A stretch of DNA of 64,000 nucleotides from Sphingosinicella sp. BN140058 (GCF_004135585.1 NZ_CP035501.1:2117501-2181500); one strand, 5' to 3'. Positions 54,168 through 64,000 are shown, counted from the stretch's first letter. Numbers and translations: made by a program. Notes: generated by a model not told the origin, from the letters alone.

Positions 54168-54222
54168 GATCCTCCCCGGAACGGGGAGGGGGACCGCCGC
54201 CGACAGGCGGTGGTGGAGGGGG
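54168..54222 (+). repeat. palindromic G/C-rich repeat, forward half of pair 3
   Basis: GATCCTCCCC-GGAAC-GGGGAGGGGGACC, then GCCGCCGACAGGCGG, then TGGTGGAGGGGG. It faces 54275-54323. The two ends (GATCCTCCCC and GGGGAGGATC) are exact complements. Confidence 0.82.
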
Positions 54223-54274
54223 CTCGGAGACTCGCGTCGGCGTTCCGACTCAGGACCCTAAGTGGGTTTCGGAA

Positions 54275-54323
54275 CCCCCTCCACCAGCTTTCAGCTGGTC
54301 CCCCTCCCCGTTGCGGGGAGGAT
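54275..54323 (-). repeat. palindromic G/C-rich repeat, reverse half of pair 3
   Basis: CCCCCTCCACC-AGCTTTCAGCT-GGTCCCCCTCCCC-GTTGC-GGGGAGGATC. It is the mirror module of 54168-54222, and the two together fill the gap between sdaA and the cation transporter. Confidence 0.82.
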
Positions 54324-54400
54324 CTTCGCCGGTCTACGCGTCTCACACGCAACGCCTTTCGCTGCCGCCCGTTCACCCGCCTCGACCGCAGGGGAGCGAG

Positions 54401-55336
54401 ATGGCAGGATCCAAGACAGTCGTGTTCGCCGCGCTCGGTGCCAATCTCGGCATAGCCGCGGCGAAGTTCGTCGGGGCGGCGCTCACAGGATCGTCGGCGA
54501 TGCTTTCGGAGGGGATACACAGCCTCGTCGATACGGCCAATCAGATCCTGCTGCTGATCGGCATGAAGAGATCGCAGCGGCCGGCCGATGCGCGCCATCC
54601 GTTCGGCTATAGCCGCGAAATCTATTTCTGGAGCTTCGTCGTTGCGGTGCTGCTGTTCGCCGCCGGCGGCGCGGTTGCCGTTTATGAAGGCGTCCACAAG
54701 ATCCTCGCGCCCGAGCCGATCGAGGATCCGCTGGTCAATTACGCAATTCTGGGGGTCGCGATCGCGCTCGAGTTCAGTTCGTTTCTCGTCGCCCGCCGCG
54801 AATTCCGGCGGACCAATCCCGGCTGCAATTGGTGGCGGGCGATTCGCGAGGCCAAGGATCCCGTGACGTTCGTGGTGCTGTTTGAAGACACTGCCGCCCT
54901 GCTCGGCCTCGGCGCCGCCCTGATCGGGCTCTCGCTTGCTCATCTGCTCGACATGCCGGCGCTCGACGGCGTTGCGTCGGTGGTGATCGGCGTGATTCTG
55001 ATCGTCGCCTCCTCGCTGCTCGCCCGCGAGACGATGGGACTGATCATCGGCGAAGCGGCTTTCCCGTCAGTGCTGACCGATATCGAGCGGCTGATCCGCG
55101 CCGGACGTGGCGTCGATGATGTGCGCGACATCAATTCGGTGCATCTGGGGCCGCACGACATCGCCGTCACCGCGGCCGTCGACTTCGACGACCGCCTGAC
55201 CGCCGCCGATGTCGAGCGCAGCGTCGCGGACATCTGCGCCGCGGTTCAGAAGGCACAGGCAGATGTGCGGCACCTCTACCTCGCGCCGACCGCCTTCGCT
55301 TCTCGCGCGGCGAGCCATTCCTCGATGCCCCGGTAG
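54401..55336 (+). CDS. cation diffusion facilitator (CDF) family transporter
   Basis: A 311-residue inner-membrane metal/proton exchanger with six predicted helices and a cytoplasmic C-terminal domain. The first helices show KFVGAALTGSSAMLSEGIHS with the metal-site pattern SEGIHSLVDT, and helix 5 has LFEDTAALLGLGAALIGL. ATG at 54401 follows GGGGAGCG; in-frame sequence upstream of it lacks similarity. Likely substrates are zinc or other divalent cations. The last 61 bases overlap the convergent lipoprotein hydrolase gene. Confidence 0.92.
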   Translation: MAGSKTVVFAALGANLGIAAAKFVGAALTGSSAMLSEGIHSLVDTANQILLLIGMKRSQRPADARHPFGYSREIYFWSFVVAVLLFAAGGAVAVYEGVHKILAPEPIEDPLVNYAILGVAIALEFSSFLVARREFRRTNPGCNWWRAIREAKDPVTFVVLFEDTAALLGLGAALIGLSLAHLLDMPALDGVASVVIGVILIVASSLLARETMGLIIGEAAFPSVLTDIERLIRAGRGVDDVRDINSVHLGPHDIAVTAAVDFDDRLTAADVERSVADICAAVQKAQADVRHLYLAPTAFASRAASHSSMPR

Positions 55337-56493
55337 GCGGAGCGGCCGCGCGGCGCATCCTCGGCAACGCCGGTCGCGAAATAGGCAATTCCCGTGCGTC
55401 GAGCGGGATCGACCCAGAGCCCCGAGCGAAGCTGATAGGCGTCGCCGGCATGGCCGATCCGGACCCGCCCGTCACCGAACGGATCGTCACCCGGTGCGCA
55501 GGCGGAGAGGATCTGCACGGCAAGCCCGTAAGCGCAGTAGAAACCGGGGTCGGTCACCCCGTTGGCACCATTCGTCCGCCAGGCCGCATCCGTCATGGCG
55601 GCAAGCGACGAAGGGGAGAGAAATGGCCGACCGTCGGGGAGCTGGCCGTCGCGCAGCAGCAACTGGCCCAATCGGGCGAGCCCAGCGGCCGAGATCCTGA
55701 GTCCGCCCTGCGGCGAGAACAGAGCGCCGTTGGTGCCGATGCGATAGGCCGTCCAGTCGCAGGCGGCATCGGCCCCCACGGCGACAGGACATGGCGGCGG
55801 TGCGCCGCGAAGATCGTCGCGAAGGATCGAACCGTCGCTGCCGTAAAGAACCACGGCCCGACCGATCGCCGGATCGGAGCAGGTCGTCCAATTGTAGCAG
55901 GCGTCGAGCGCCAGCGGCGTTAGAACGCGCCGCTGGATCAGGCGATCGAAACGCTCGTTGGACGCCCGCTCCATCACTGTTGCGATAATTGGGAAGTTGA
56001 GGTTCGAATAGCGGAAGAAGGTGCCGGGCGGATGCTCCCGATCGAACGCCCTCGTATCCGCCAGGGTGGCGGCGACGGTACGATCGAGCGGGATGACGTA
56101 ATCGACGTCGTCCTGAAGGCTGGAGCGATGCGAGAGCAGCAGCCGAAGCGTGATCGGCCGATCCGCGAAAGCGGGATTGCGGAGAGACCAGCCGAGCCAT
56201 TCCGACACGTCCCGATCGAGGTCGAGTTCGCCGGCCTCCACCATTCGCATCACGCCGAGTGCGACGACGAGCTTGCTGATCGAGGCGACCCGGACCGGAT
56301 CGTCGATCGTCAGCGGCCGACCGGCCTCGCGATCCGCAAGGCCATCCGTTCCGGAGCCGGTGATCCGCTCCGCATCGAACGTGACCCAGGCATAAGCGGC
56401 ATGGGGCGGCGCGGCAGAGGCCGGCGGCCCTTCCGTCTGCGGAGCGACGCACGCCGACAGCATCGCCGCGAGCAGGGGGAAGAGCCGCTTCAT
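55276..56493 (-). CDS. lipoprotein serine hydrolase, beta-lactamase fold
   Basis: A 405-residue predicted lipoprotein: the signal (MKRLFPLLAAMLSAC) ends in a lipobox with Cys15. The class C beta-lactamase-like domain has SISK (Ser-x-x-Lys), YSN in FFRYSNLNFP, and HAG in GHAGDAYQ in place of KTG. Members act as D,D-peptidases, esterases or unknown hydrolases at the envelope. It overlaps the 3' end of the CDF gene by 61 bases and stands alone on the minus strand. Confidence 0.88.
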   Translation of the reverse strand: MKRLFPLLAAMLSACVAPQTEGPPASAAPPHAAYAWVTFDAERITGSGTDGLADREAGRPLTIDDPVRVASISKLVVALGVMRMVEAGELDLDRDVSEWLGWSLRNPAFADRPITLRLLLSHRSSLQDDVDYVIPLDRTVAATLADTRAFDREHPPGTFFRYSNLNFPIIATVMERASNERFDRLIQRRVLTPLALDACYNWTTCSDPAIGRAVVLYGSDGSILRDDLRGAPPPCPVAVGADAACDWTAYRIGTNGALFSPQGGLRISAAGLARLGQLLLRDGQLPDGRPFLSPSSLAAMTDAAWRTNGANGVTDPGFYCAYGLAVQILSACAPGDDPFGDGRVRIGHAGDAYQLRSGLWVDPARRTGIAYFATGVAEDAPRGRSAYRGIEEWLAAREAKAVGAR

Positions 56494-56553
56494 GCCTCCA
56501 GCCTAACCCAGCCCCGCCGCAGCGCAAGCGCGTTGGCCGGCCCGGAGCGGCGG

Positions 56554-58344
56554 TCAGGATCGCAGCAGGTAGCGGATGATCTCGTCGGCGGCCTGCTCGG
56601 CGGTCAGCCTGGTGGTATCGATGACGAGTTCGGCCTGCTCCGGAGGCTCGTAAGGAGAGCCGATTCCGGTGAAGTTCGGCAGCCGCCCCTGCCGGGCCTT
56701 GGCGTAGAGACCCTTGGGGTCCCGCCGCTCGGCCTCCGCGAGCGGCGCGTCGATGAATATCTCGACGAACTCGCCTTCGGGAATCAGCGCCCGCACCATT
56801 CGGCGCTCCGCACGGAAGGGCGAGATGAAGGCGGCAAGGACGATCAATCCGGCATCGAGCATGAGCTTGGCAGTCTCGCCGACGCGGCGGATATTCTCCG
56901 CCCGATCGGCGTCGGTGAAGCCGAGATCGCGATTGAGGCCGAGCCGGACGTTGTCGCCGTCGAGCAGGAAACTGTGGCGGCCCAAGGCGTGCAGCTTCTT
57001 TTCGACCAGATTGGCGATGGTCGACTTGCCGGCGCCGCTGAGGCCGGTGAACCACAGCAGCCGCTGTCTCTGCCCCTTCATCGCCGCCCGCGCCTCGCGG
57101 CTGATGTCGAGCGCCTGAGGATGGAGATTGTGCGAGCGCCGCAGCGCGAAATGAATGAGGCCCGCACCGACCGTATCGTTGGTGATCCGGTCGATCAGGA
57201 TGAAGCCGCCGAGATCGCGGCAATCGCGGTAAGGCGCGAACACGATCGGGCGATCGGTCCAAAATTCGGCAACGCCGATGCCGTTCAAGCCAAGGGTGCG
57301 CGCGGGCAGCTCGTCGAAGCTGTTGACGTCGATCTCATGCTTGGGAGGCTGAATGGTCGCGAGCGCCGACTGGCTGCCGAGCTTCAGATCATATTGGCGT
57401 CCCGGCGTCAGTTCCTCTTCCGAGAGCCAGATCAGAGTGGCCTCGAACTGATCTGCGACTTCCGGCGGTGCATCGGCACCGACGAGGACGTCGCCGCGGG
57501 AACAATCCACCTCGCTCGCAAGACTGATTGCGATCGACTGCCCAGCCACCGCCTCGTCCATCGTCGCATCGCCGAGGCTGATGTCGTCGATCGCGGCGAG
57601 CGTGCCCGCCGGCATCACGCGAACCGAGTCGCCAGGCCGGATCGCGCCGCTCGCGACGAACCCTGCGAAGCTTCGCCGCGATGCTCGCGACACCCACTGG
57701 ACCGGCATCCGGAACGGCCCCTCGGCCGACCTGTCCTGCTGCGGCACCACCTCTTCCAGATGCTCGATCAAGGTGGGGCCGACATACCAGGGCATCGCCT
57801 CCGAGCGCCGGACGACGTTGTCGCCGGCGGCGGCGGAGACGGGAATGGCCGTGAAATCGGACGCGACCGCGCGGTAATCGGCGACGATCCGATCGAACAC
57901 CGCCTGATCCCAGCTCGCCAGATCCATCTTGTTGACGACCAGCACGACACTGCCGACGCCCAGGAGCCGGCACAGGAAACTGTGGCGGCGGGTCTGGGTC
58001 AGAACCCCTTTGGCGGCGTCGACGAGCACCAGGGCGAGATCGGCCGTGGTGGCGCCGGTGACCAGATTGCGGGTATATTGCTCGTGCCCGGGGGCATCGG
58101 CGACGATGAAGCTGCGGCGCGGCGTTGCGAAGAAGCGATAAGCGAGATCGATCGTGATCCCCTGCTCCCGTTCGGCCTCCAGGCCGTCGACGAGCAGGGC
58201 GGGATCGCCTCCGCATGCAGCCAGCTCGCCATCATGGGTCGACCCGGTCTCGGCCAGCAGCCGTCCGAGCAAGGTCGACTTGCCGTCGTCGACCGAGCCG
58301 CAGGTGATGAAACGAAGCAGGCCCTTGGCGCCCGGTCCCCCCAC
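56554..58344 (-). CDS. cysNC: bifunctional sulfate adenylyltransferase subunit 1/APS kinase
   Basis: A 596-residue fusion. The GTPase part (about 1-410, CysN) has [28 protein letters not shown] and VNKMDLASW. The C-terminal part (about 420-596, CysC) has [15 protein letters not shown] and [15 protein letters not shown]. With CysD it makes APS from sulfate and ATP and then phosphorylates it to PAPS. The start GTG at 58344 overlaps the cysD stop by one base, which is the expected operon layout. Slightly shorter at the N-terminus than many CysNC proteins, but motif-complete. Confidence 0.95.
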   Translation of the reverse strand: MGGPGAKGLLRFITCGSVDDGKSTLLGRLLAETGSTHDGELAACGGDPALLVDGLEAEREQGITIDLAYRFFATPRRSFIVADAPGHEQYTRNLVTGATTADLALVLVDAAKGVLTQTRRHSFLCRLLGVGSVVLVVNKMDLASWDQAVFDRIVADYRAVASDFTAIPVSAAAGDNVVRRSEAMPWYVGPTLIEHLEEVVPQQDRSAEGPFRMPVQWVSRASRRSFAGFVASGAIRPGDSVRVMPAGTLAAIDDISLGDATMDEAVAGQSIAISLASEVDCSRGDVLVGADAPPEVADQFEATLIWLSEEELTPGRQYDLKLGSQSALATIQPPKHEIDVNSFDELPARTLGLNGIGVAEFWTDRPIVFAPYRDCRDLGGFILIDRITNDTVGAGLIHFALRRSHNLHPQALDISREARAAMKGQRQRLLWFTGLSGAGKSTIANLVEKKLHALGRHSFLLDGDNVRLGLNRDLGFTDADRAENIRRVGETAKLMLDAGLIVLAAFISPFRAERRMVRALIPEGEFVEIFIDAPLAEAERRDPKGLYAKARQGRLPNFTGIGSPYEPPEQAELVIDTTRLTAEQAADEIIRYLLRS

Positions 58345-59243
58345 TAGAAATAGCCCTCTCGTTTCTTGCGTTCCATCGACGCCACGCCGTCGCGGTCGAT
58401 CAGCCGCCCCTCGCGTTCGGACGTGCGGGCGCTTTCCATTTCGGCGATGATGTCAGGCAGGGTCTCGGCCCGGCTTTCAACGGCGCCCGAGAGCGGATAG
58501 CAACCGAGCGTCCGGAAGCGGACCCATCGCTCGCGCACGACCTCGCCGGGCGCGGGCGTCAGGCGATCGTCGTCGAGGACGAGAATGGCACCATCGCGCT
58601 CGATGGTCGGCCGCGGCGCCGCGAAATAGAGCGAAGACACTTCGATCCGTTCGGCGGCGACGTAGTTCCACACGTCCGCCTCGGTCCAGTTGGAGAGCGG
58701 AAACACGCGAAAGCTCTCCGCTTCCGCCTTGCGGGCATTGTAGAGCCGCCACAATTCGGGACGCTGACGCTTTGGATCCCAGCCATGCCCGGCCGAGCGG
58801 AACGAAAACACCCGCTCCTTGGCGCGAACCCGTTCCTCGTCGCGGCGGGCACCGCCGATCGCGATGTCGAAGCGATGGGCGTCGAGCGCCTGCTTGAGGC
58901 CGTCGGTCTTCCACAATCGCGTGTGCAGGGCCGATCCATGGTCGATCGGATTGATGCCGCGCGCGGCGGCTTCGGGATTGCGATGAACGATCAGTTCCAT
59001 GCCCGCGGCCGCCGCGGCACGATCCCGCAGCGCATACATGTCCCTGAACTTCCAGGTCGTATCGACGTGGAGCAGCGGAAATGGCGGCGGCAGCGGAGCG
59101 AAGGCCTTGCGGGCGAGATGAAGCAGGACCGAGGAATCCTTGCCGGCCGAAAACAGCATCACGGGCCGCTCGGCCTCGGCCGCCGCCTCTCGAAAGATGT
59201 GAATTGCCTCGGCTTCGAGCCGTTGAAGATGGGTGAGCGCCAT
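58344..59243 (-). CDS. cysD: sulfate adenylyltransferase subunit 2
   Basis: A 299-residue PAPS-reductase-fold protein. ATG at 59243 begins [20 protein letters not shown], the usual CysD start. [20 protein letters not shown] is the PP-loop, and [32 protein letters not shown] and [12 protein letters not shown] are family motifs. It adenylates sulfate in a complex with the GTPase CysN. It is first in the cysD-cysNC operon. No reductase or transporter genes for sulfate accompany it here. Confidence 0.95.
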   Translation of the reverse strand: MALTHLQRLEAEAIHIFREAAAEAERPVMLFSAGKDSSVLLHLARKAFAPLPPPFPLLHVDTTWKFRDMYALRDRAAAAAGMELIVHRNPEAAARGINPIDHGSALHTRLWKTDGLKQALDAHRFDIAIGGARRDEERVRAKERVFSFRSAGHGWDPKRQRPELWRLYNARKAEAESFRVFPLSNWTEADVWNYVAAERIEVSSLYFAAPRPTIERDGAILVLDDDRLTPAPGEVVRERWVRFRTLGCYPLSGAVESRAETLPDIIAEMESARTSEREGRLIDRDGVASMERKKREGYF

Positions 59244-59310
59244 TGCGGGCACATTTGGCCGACCCGGCCCCATGTTGCAACTTGCCCCCGGCCGGGCCAT
59301 GTCGCCGGGG

Positions 59311-59973
59311 ATGAGCAACCCTCCCCTGAAGGCGACGATCATCCCGGTCACGCCGCTGCAGCAGAATTGCACCCTTCTCTGGTGCACCGAGACGATGCGC
59401 GGCGCCTTCACCGATCCCGGCGGCGATCTCGACCGGCTGAAGGCCGCGGCGATGCAGCACAAGGTCACCATCGAAAAGATCCTGTTGACCCACGGCCATA
59501 TCGACCATTGCGGATCGGCCAAGATCCTCGCCGAGGAGCTCCATGTGCCGATCGAAGGGCCGCACGAGGACGACCGGTTCTGGATCGCGCGCCTGGACGA
59601 TGACGGCCGCAGCTACGGCATTCCGGGCAAGCCGTTCGAATCGGATCGCTGGCTGGTGAACGGCGACACCGTAACCGTCGGCGCGCTCACCCTCGACGTC
59701 TATCACTGCCCGGGCCACACGCCCGGCCACGTCGTGTTCCACCACCCAGAGTCCAAGCTCGCCATCGTCGGCGACGTGCTGTTCCGCGGATCGATCGGAC
59801 GCACCGACTTTCCGATGGGCAACCATCAGGATCTGATCGACGCGATCACGACCAGGCTTTGGCCGCTCGGCGACGACACCGCCTTCGTTCCAGGCCATGG
59901 CCCGATGAGCAGCTTTGGGCAGGAGCGCAGAAGCAATCCGTTCGTCGCCGATCAGGTTCTCGCGAAGGCCTGA
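59311..59973 (+). CDS. MBL-fold metallo-hydrolase, glyoxalase II-like
   Basis: A 220-residue metallo-beta-lactamase-fold protein with the metal motif [12 protein letters not shown], then [30 protein letters not shown] and a final [12 protein letters not shown]. This set is typical of the YcbL/hydroxyacylglutathione-hydrolase-like subgroup, which hydrolyses thioesters using two metals. ATG at 59311 is chosen; ATG 59299 is four codons earlier. Divergent from cysD. Confidence 0.92.
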   Translation: MSNPPLKATIIPVTPLQQNCTLLWCTETMRGAFTDPGGDLDRLKAAAMQHKVTIEKILLTHGHIDHCGSAKILAEELHVPIEGPHEDDRFWIARLDDDGRSYGIPGKPFESDRWLVNGDTVTVGALTLDVYHCPGHTPGHVVFHHPESKLAIVGDVLFRGSIGRTDFPMGNHQDLIDAITTRLWPLGDDTAFVPGHGPMSSFGQERRSNPFVADQVLAKA

Positions 59974-59986
59974 TCGGCCATCCCGT

Positions 59987-60433
59987 TCAGCGCGGCGCCT
60001 GAGCCGGCGCCTCGGCGAAGGTGATCGCTGCCTGGGGGCGGAAGGTCGAGGCGAGGAACAGGGCATAGCCCGCGAGCCCGGCGAGGGTCAGCCAGGTCAG
60101 CAGGATGCCGATCATCCGCAGCGGATTCGGTGCCGGACGATCGAGCCCGAACGGGTGGAGCAGGCGGCCGACGATATAGAGCGTCCCCACCACCCACAGC
60201 CATGTGGGCGATCCGGCGGCGAGCTCGACGAGCGCGAGCAGGATCAGCACGAAAGGCGTATATTCGATGAAATTGGCGTGGGCGCGCATGCGGTTGACGA
60301 TCGCCATGTTGCCAGCATCGCCGACCGAGACCTTGTGCTGCAGCCGGAGGCGGCTGACCCGGGTTCCCAACCAGATGTTGATCAGCGCTGCGCCGGCGGC
60401 GATGGTAAGCGTGATCGGCAGGGTAATCGTCAT
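59987..60433 (-). CDS. MAPEG-family membrane protein
   Basis: A 148-residue four-helix membrane protein: TLTIAAGAALINIWLGTRVS, then NRMRAHANFIEYTPFVLILL, the family motif containing the glutathione-binding Arg/Asn/Glu positions, followed by WVVGTLYIVGRLLHPFG. MAPEG proteins include microsomal glutathione transferases; the bacterial members are little studied. ATG at 60433 gives the family N-terminus; in-frame sequence upstream of it is not conserved-looking. Convergent with the MBL gene. Confidence 0.9.
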   Translation of the reverse strand: MTITLPITLTIAAGAALINIWLGTRVSRLRLQHKVSVGDAGNMAIVNRMRAHANFIEYTPFVLILLALVELAAGSPTWLWVVGTLYIVGRLLHPFGLDRPAPNPLRMIGILLTWLTLAGLAGYALFLASTFRPQAAITFAEAPAQAPR

Positions 60434-60482
60434 GGCATGCTCTCTCCTGATGCCATATCGCTCTCTCATGGGAAGCGCGCGC

Positions 60483-60510
60483 TTGCAACAACCGGCGAAA
60501 TCGCTATAGG
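60483..60510 (+). promoter_or_regulatory. promoter candidate for rpmF-plsX-fabH
   Basis: TTGCAA (60483-60488), a 16-base spacer and TATAGG (60505-60510) lie between the divergent MAPEG gene and rpmF. The predicted leader before rpmF is about 110 bases. Confidence 0.5.
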
Positions 60511-60626
60511 GCACACCGCTCAGGCGCGAGCACCCGGCCGCCATGGCCTGCGGCCCACCCGGCCGTTGACCATTGGCCGCTCGCTCGCCACATCAACGAA
60601 CCCGATCGATTGGAACAGGTGCCAGG

Positions 60627-60806
60627 ATGGCCGTCCCTAAGAGAAAAACTTCGCCCTCGAAGCGCAACATGCGTCGCAGCCACGATTCGCTGAAGCCGGT
60701 GAACTTCCAGGAATGCTCGAATTGCGGCGAGCTGCACCTTCCGCACAATCTGTGCACCGGCTGCGGCCATTATAACGGACGCGAAGTCCTGCCGGTCGAG
60801 GCCTAA
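60627..60806 (+). CDS. rpmF: 50S ribosomal protein L32
   Basis: A 59-residue ribosomal protein with the L32 signature: [20 protein letters not shown] at the start and a zinc-type [20 protein letters not shown] segment. All four cysteines (CxxC...CxxC) are present. It precedes plsX by 32 bases, the classic arrangement that links ribosome synthesis to fatty-acid and phospholipid synthesis. Confidence 0.98.
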   Translation: MAVPKRKTSPSKRNMRRSHDSLKPVNFQECSNCGELHLPHNLCTGCGHYNGREVLPVEA

Positions 60807-60838
60807 GGCCGAAATCGGCGATTCAGGAGACGGCATCA

Positions 60839-61885
60839 GTGGTAAGCGCGCCACGGATCGCAATTGACGCGATGGGTGGCGATGTCGGACCCGCGGTCAT
60901 GTGCGCGGGGGCCGCGCTCGCCCACAGCCGTCGCCCGGATCTGTCCTTCCTGATGTTCGGCGACGAATCCGCGATTCGCGCGGAACTTGCGGCGCATCCT
61001 GCGATCGCGGGCGTGACCGAGGTCGTCCATACGCCGGACACGATCTCGGCGGAGGACAAGCCCAGTCAGGCGATCCGCCGGACCAAGACGACATCGATGG
61101 GGCGCGCGATCGCGTCGGTGAAGGCGGGTGAGGCGCATGCCGCCGTTTCCGGCGGCAATACCGGCGCGCTGATGGCGATGGCCAAGCTCACCTTTCGGAC
61201 GATGAAAGGGATCGACCGGCCCGCTCTGGCCGCCTTGTTGCCGACGCTCGGCGAGAACGATCTCGTCATGCTCGATCTCGGCGCCAACACCGAATCGGAT
61301 GCCCGCAACCTCGTGCAGTTCGCGGTGATGGGCGCGGCTTACGCCCGGGTCGTGCTCGATCTCGACCATCCGCGCGTGCAGCTGCTCAACATCGGCACCG
61401 AGGAATTGAAGGGCACGGACGAGTTGAAGGAGGCCGCCGCGATCCTGCGCGAGGCCGACTATCTCGGCATGCGGTTCGAAGGCTTCATCGAAGGCGACAA
61501 GATTTCGCGCGGCAACGTCGACGTGGTCGTCACCGACGGCTTTTCCGGCAATATCGCTCTCAAGTCGCTCGAGGGAACGGCGCGGTTCGTGACTGATCTG
61601 CTCCGCCGCGCCTTCACGAGCTCGATCCGTTCCAAGATCGGGTTCCTGATCTCCCGGCCGGCGACCGAACTGCTGAAGCACCATCTCGACCCGAACAACC
61701 ATAATGGTGCCGTCTTCCTCGGCCTCAACGGCCTGGTCGTGAAGAGCCATGGCAGCGCCAACGAAAAAGGCGTCGCCAACGCGATCCGAGTCGCGGCGCG
61801 GATGGTGCGCGAGGATCTGACCCGCAAGATCATCGAGGATCTCGACAACATTTCGGCACATCGTACGCAGCAGGCCGCCAAATGA
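60839..61885 (+). CDS. plsX: phosphate acyltransferase PlsX
   Basis: A 348-residue enzyme that makes acyl-phosphate from acyl-ACP for phosphatidic acid synthesis. Family motifs are [45 protein letters not shown] and [18 protein letters not shown]. The start is GTG at 60839, eight bases after AGGAGA. It overlaps fabH by four bases (ATGA at 61882-61885), so the two are translationally coupled. Confidence 0.97.
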   Translation: MVSAPRIAIDAMGGDVGPAVMCAGAALAHSRRPDLSFLMFGDESAIRAELAAHPAIAGVTEVVHTPDTISAEDKPSQAIRRTKTTSMGRAIASVKAGEAHAAVSGGNTGALMAMAKLTFRTMKGIDRPALAALLPTLGENDLVMLDLGANTESDARNLVQFAVMGAAYARVVLDLDHPRVQLLNIGTEELKGTDELKEAAAILREADYLGMRFEGFIEGDKISRGNVDVVVTDGFSGNIALKSLEGTARFVTDLLRRAFTSSIRSKIGFLISRPATELLKHHLDPNNHNGAVFLGLNGLVVKSHGSANEKGVANAIRVAARMVREDLTRKIIEDLDNISAHRTQQAAK

Positions 61886-62844
61886 GCCGGCGCTCGGTCA
61901 TCATCGGCACCGGCTCCGCGCTGCCGCCGAGACGCGTCACCAACGCCGAACTCGCCGAACGAGTCGACACCAGCCACGATTGGATCGTCGAGCGCACCGG
62001 CATCCACGCGCGCCACATCGCCGGCGATGGCGAGACCACGGCGACCCTGGCGACCGACGCGGCCCGCAAGGCGCTGGACGCCGCCGGGATCACCGCCGAC
62101 CAGATCGGCCTGATCGTGCTTGCGACCGCGACTCCGGACCAGACCTTTCCGGCGAGCGCGACCCGGGTACAGACGGCACTCGGCATCAACGATTGCATCG
62201 CCTTCGACGTCGCCGCCGTCTGCACCGGCTTTCTCTATGCCTTGTCGGTCGCCGACAACATGGTGAAGGGCGGGATGGCCGATTACGCGCTCGTGATCGG
62301 ATCCGAGACGTTCAGCCGCCTCCTCGACTGGGAGGACCGCACGACCTGCGTGCTGTTCGGAGACGGTGCGGGCGCTCTCGTGCTCCAGGCGCAGAACACC
62401 GAGGATCGCGGCATTCTCGCCACCCGCCTCCACGCCGACGGACGGCACAACGATCTGCTCTACGTCGACGGCGGCGTGTCCACCACCGGCACCGTCGGCA
62501 AGCTTCGCATGAAGGGCAAGGAAGTGTTTCGGCATGCGGTGGTCAATCTCGCCGACGTCCTGAACGAGGTTCTGGAGGTGGCCGGACATACCCCGGACGA
62601 GGTCGACTGGGTGGTTCCGCATCAGGCCAACAAGCGGATACTCGACGCCACCGCCCGCAAGCTAGGCCTGGCGCCGGAGCGGGTGATCGTCACGGTCGAT
62701 CAGCATGCCAACACGTCTGCGGCGTCGGTGCCGCTGGCACTCGACACCGCGGTTCGCGACGGCCGCATCAAACAGGGTGACCTGATCGTCCTCGAAGCGA
62801 TGGGCGGCGGCTTCACCTGGGGGGCGGCTGTTGCCCGCTTTTGA
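61882..62844 (+). CDS. fabH: beta-ketoacyl-ACP synthase III
   Basis: A 320-residue thiolase-fold enzyme that starts fatty-acid elongation by condensing acetyl-CoA with malonyl-ACP. The Cys-His-Asn triad is visible as Cys114 ([11 protein letters not shown]), His247 (VPHQANKRI) and Asn277 (HANTSAA), with the closing glycine-rich [13 protein letters not shown]. Third gene of the rpmF-plsX-fabH unit; ihfA follows after 156 bases with its own promoter candidate. Confidence 0.97.
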   Translation: MSRRSVIIGTGSALPPRRVTNAELAERVDTSHDWIVERTGIHARHIAGDGETTATLATDAARKALDAAGITADQIGLIVLATATPDQTFPASATRVQTALGINDCIAFDVAAVCTGFLYALSVADNMVKGGMADYALVIGSETFSRLLDWEDRTTCVLFGDGAGALVLQAQNTEDRGILATRLHADGRHNDLLYVDGGVSTTGTVGKLRMKGKEVFRHAVVNLADVLNEVLEVAGHTPDEVDWVVPHQANKRILDATARKLGLAPERVIVTVDQHANTSAASVPLALDTAVRDGRIKQGDLIVLEAMGGGFTWGAAVARF

Positions 62845-62938
62845 GCCTCGCGCGCTGAATTCCGTGTGCTTTGTCGAAGTAAATGAACCGTTCGCAGCAA
62901 ATGGTCAGCTTGCGAGGGCATCCTGCCGCATCGGCGGT

Positions 62939-62967
62939 TTGCAGATCTAAGCCTTTTGCACTATGCT
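62939..62967 (+). promoter_or_regulatory. promoter candidate for ihfA-merR
   Basis: TTGCAG (62939-62944), a 17-base spacer and TATGCT (62962-62967) lie 33 bases upstream of the ihfA start in an AT-richer patch. This suggests ihfA is transcribed independently of plsX-fabH. Confidence 0.55.
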
Positions 62968-63000
62968 TTTTCAACATTTTCTTCGGGGGAAGGGGAGGCC

Positions 63001-63324
63001 ATGGCCGACGCAGGTATCATGAGACGCACCGAGGCCGGCACATTGACGAGGGCCGACCTGGCCGACGTCATCCATCGCGAAATCGGCCTGTCCCGCGCCG
63101 AATCGGCCGGCATCGTCGAGCGAATCCTCCATCACATGTGCCACGCCCTCTCGGACGGCCAGAATGTGAAGATCTCGGGCTTCGGCAGCTTCATCCTGCG
63201 CGACAAGGGTGAGCGGGTCGGCCGCAATCCCAAGACCGGCGTCGAAGTGCCGATCGCGCCGCGCCGGGTGCTTACCTTCCGCGCCAGTCAGATCATGCGC
63301 GAGCGTATCGCCCGGGCGGGCTGA
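63001..63324 (+). CDS. ihfA: integration host factor subunit alpha
   Basis: A 107-residue HU/IHF-family DNA-bending protein: [20 protein letters not shown], then [20 protein letters not shown] and [18 protein letters not shown], the beta-arm that inserts into the minor groove. The [10 protein letters not shown] form and the neighbouring fabH and merR genes identify the alpha subunit. GGGGAGG lies close to ATG 63001; ATG 63019 is an alternative that removes six residues. Confidence 0.95.
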   Translation: MADAGIMRRTEAGTLTRADLADVIHREIGLSRAESAGIVERILHHMCHALSDGQNVKISGFGSFILRDKGERVGRNPKTGVEVPIAPRRVLTFRASQIMRERIARAG

Positions 63325-63331
63325 GCGCGCG

Positions 63332-63712
63332 ATGAGCGAAGCGCCCCGCAAGAGCGACCAAGCCTTTCGGACGATCGGCGAGCTCGCCGCCGATCTGGGC
63401 GTACCGCAGCACATCCTTCGTTATTGGGAGACCCGTTTCCCGCAGCTGCGCCCCCTGCAGCGCGCGGGCAACCGGCGCTATTACCGCCCGGCCGACGTGG
63501 CACTCGCCCACCGCATCCATCGCCTCCTCAACGAGGACGGCTATACGATCCGCGGCGTCCAGCAGCTGCTCGCGGGACGATCCGGGGATGGCGAGGAGGC
63601 GGTTGCGGCAACCGGCCCAACCCCCGCCAATCAGCAGGACGACGGCTTCCCCAATCAGGACCTGCTTGCGATTCGCCGGATGCTGGCGGACGCGCTGGAA
63701 GCGACCGCCTGA
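63332..63712 (+). CDS. MerR-family transcriptional regulator
   Basis: A 126-residue DNA-binding protein. [20 protein letters not shown] followed by WETRFPQL is the MerR winged helix-turn-helix, then [20 protein letters not shown] and [10 protein letters not shown]. The C-terminal part is short and has no metal-binding cysteines, so it is the MlrA/short-MerR type that normally sits next to ihfA in alphaproteobacteria. It starts seven bases after the ihfA stop. Target genes are unknown. Confidence 0.93.
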   Translation: MSEAPRKSDQAFRTIGELAADLGVPQHILRYWETRFPQLRPLQRAGNRRYYRPADVALAHRIHRLLNEDGYTIRGVQQLLAGRSGDGEEAVAATGPTPANQQDDGFPNQDLLAIRRMLADALEATA

Positions 63713-63816
63713 AGCGTCAGCGGACCGGATCAGCCCGGTTCATATCCCAGGCTGATACCGACAGCTCCGTACCAAGATCAGGCTCTCGTCCCTGCTTCGG
63801 AAACGGCCCCGCCCGC

Positions 63817-64000
63817 TCAATAACTGTCTTCGTCGGGACCGAGTTCGGGATCGAGGTCGCGCGGCCGGATGAACCGGTCGAGGTCTCCCATATCCCCCTC
63901 AATGGCGGCCCAGCGGTCGACTGCGAACGCAATCTCCGCCAGCGTGGCGGTGGGATATTTGATCGCCGCTTCGACGCGCAGCGCATTGTCGCGCGCCAGC
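63817..64000 (-). CDS. hypothetical protein, 5' end outside window
   Basis: A minus-strand frame enters from the right edge and gives 60 residues before TGA at 63817: LARDNALRVEAAIKYPTATL, then AEIAFAVDRWAAIEGDMGDL and an acidic end (RPRDLDPELGPDEDSY). Codon use is strongly gene-like. No family was recognised from this C-terminal piece. It is convergent with merR. Confidence 0.7.
   Translation of the reverse strand, partial: LARDNALRVEAAIKYPTATLAEIAFAVDRWAAIEGDMGDLDRFIRPRDLDPELGPDEDSY

Noticed and set aside
63713..63816. Search for a tRNA gene after the MerR regulator
   Set aside because: No cloverleaf, TTCGAATC arm or CCA end could be drawn from this segment.

Overview
The window reads as a chromosomal segment of a GC-rich alphaproteobacterium, most likely a member of the Sphingomonadaceae (Sphingomonas-like). 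The reasons are the alphaproteobacterial gene orders rpmF-plsX-fabH-ihfA-merR (60.6-63.7 kb) and hisS-prfA-prmC followed by a DUF4167 gene (9-13.3 kb), the xIVVTG-type TonB receptor start, the MHYT-domain kinase, and the dominant coding style. No rRNA, tRNA, CRISPR array or intact insertion sequence was seen.

Left part (0-22 kb). A truncated CBS-domain gene and a small membrane protein/acyl-CoA thioesterase pair precede five tandem DUF4139 (MuiA-like) genes on the minus strand. These look like a duplicated two-gene unit plus an extra copy. Beyond them lie DUF4167, prmC, prfA and hisS (translation), divergent ppa, a frameshifted M61 peptidase, an exported amidase, a repeat-bearing DUF5681 protein, an SDR remnant and a large secreted serine hydrolase.

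Middle (22.2-30.2 kb). A putative conflict/defence island. It holds a 1281-residue CHAT-protease protein on the plus strand, convergent with a compact minus-strand operon. The operon encodes a restriction-endonuclease-type effector, a small middle component and a zinc-hook SMC/Rad50-like ATPase, which is the organisation of an ABC-three-component (ABC-3C) system.

30-49 kb. Two adjacent histidine kinases (a five-PAS hybrid kinase and an MHYT membrane kinase) are followed by two repeat-rich non-coding stretches. Then come an iron-uptake operon (siderophore receptor, membrane protein, PepSY reductase-like protein) behind a perfect palindrome, small housekeeping and transport genes, an hsp20 gene behind a ROSE-type RNA thermometer, an M19 dipeptidase, an alpha/beta hydrolase and another hybrid kinase.

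49-64 kb. A small one-helix protein, pdeM, msrB, a PabB-aminotransferase fusion head-to-head with sdaA, a cation efflux protein, a lipoprotein serine hydrolase, the sulfate-activation pair cysD-cysNC, an MBL hydrolase, a MAPEG protein, and the ribosomal/fatty-acid/IHF operon. A family of G/C-rich palindromic repeats, mostly in facing pairs, occupies several gene-free gaps (14.1, 14.2, 14.4, 41.0, 43.9-44.1 and 54.2-54.3 kb).
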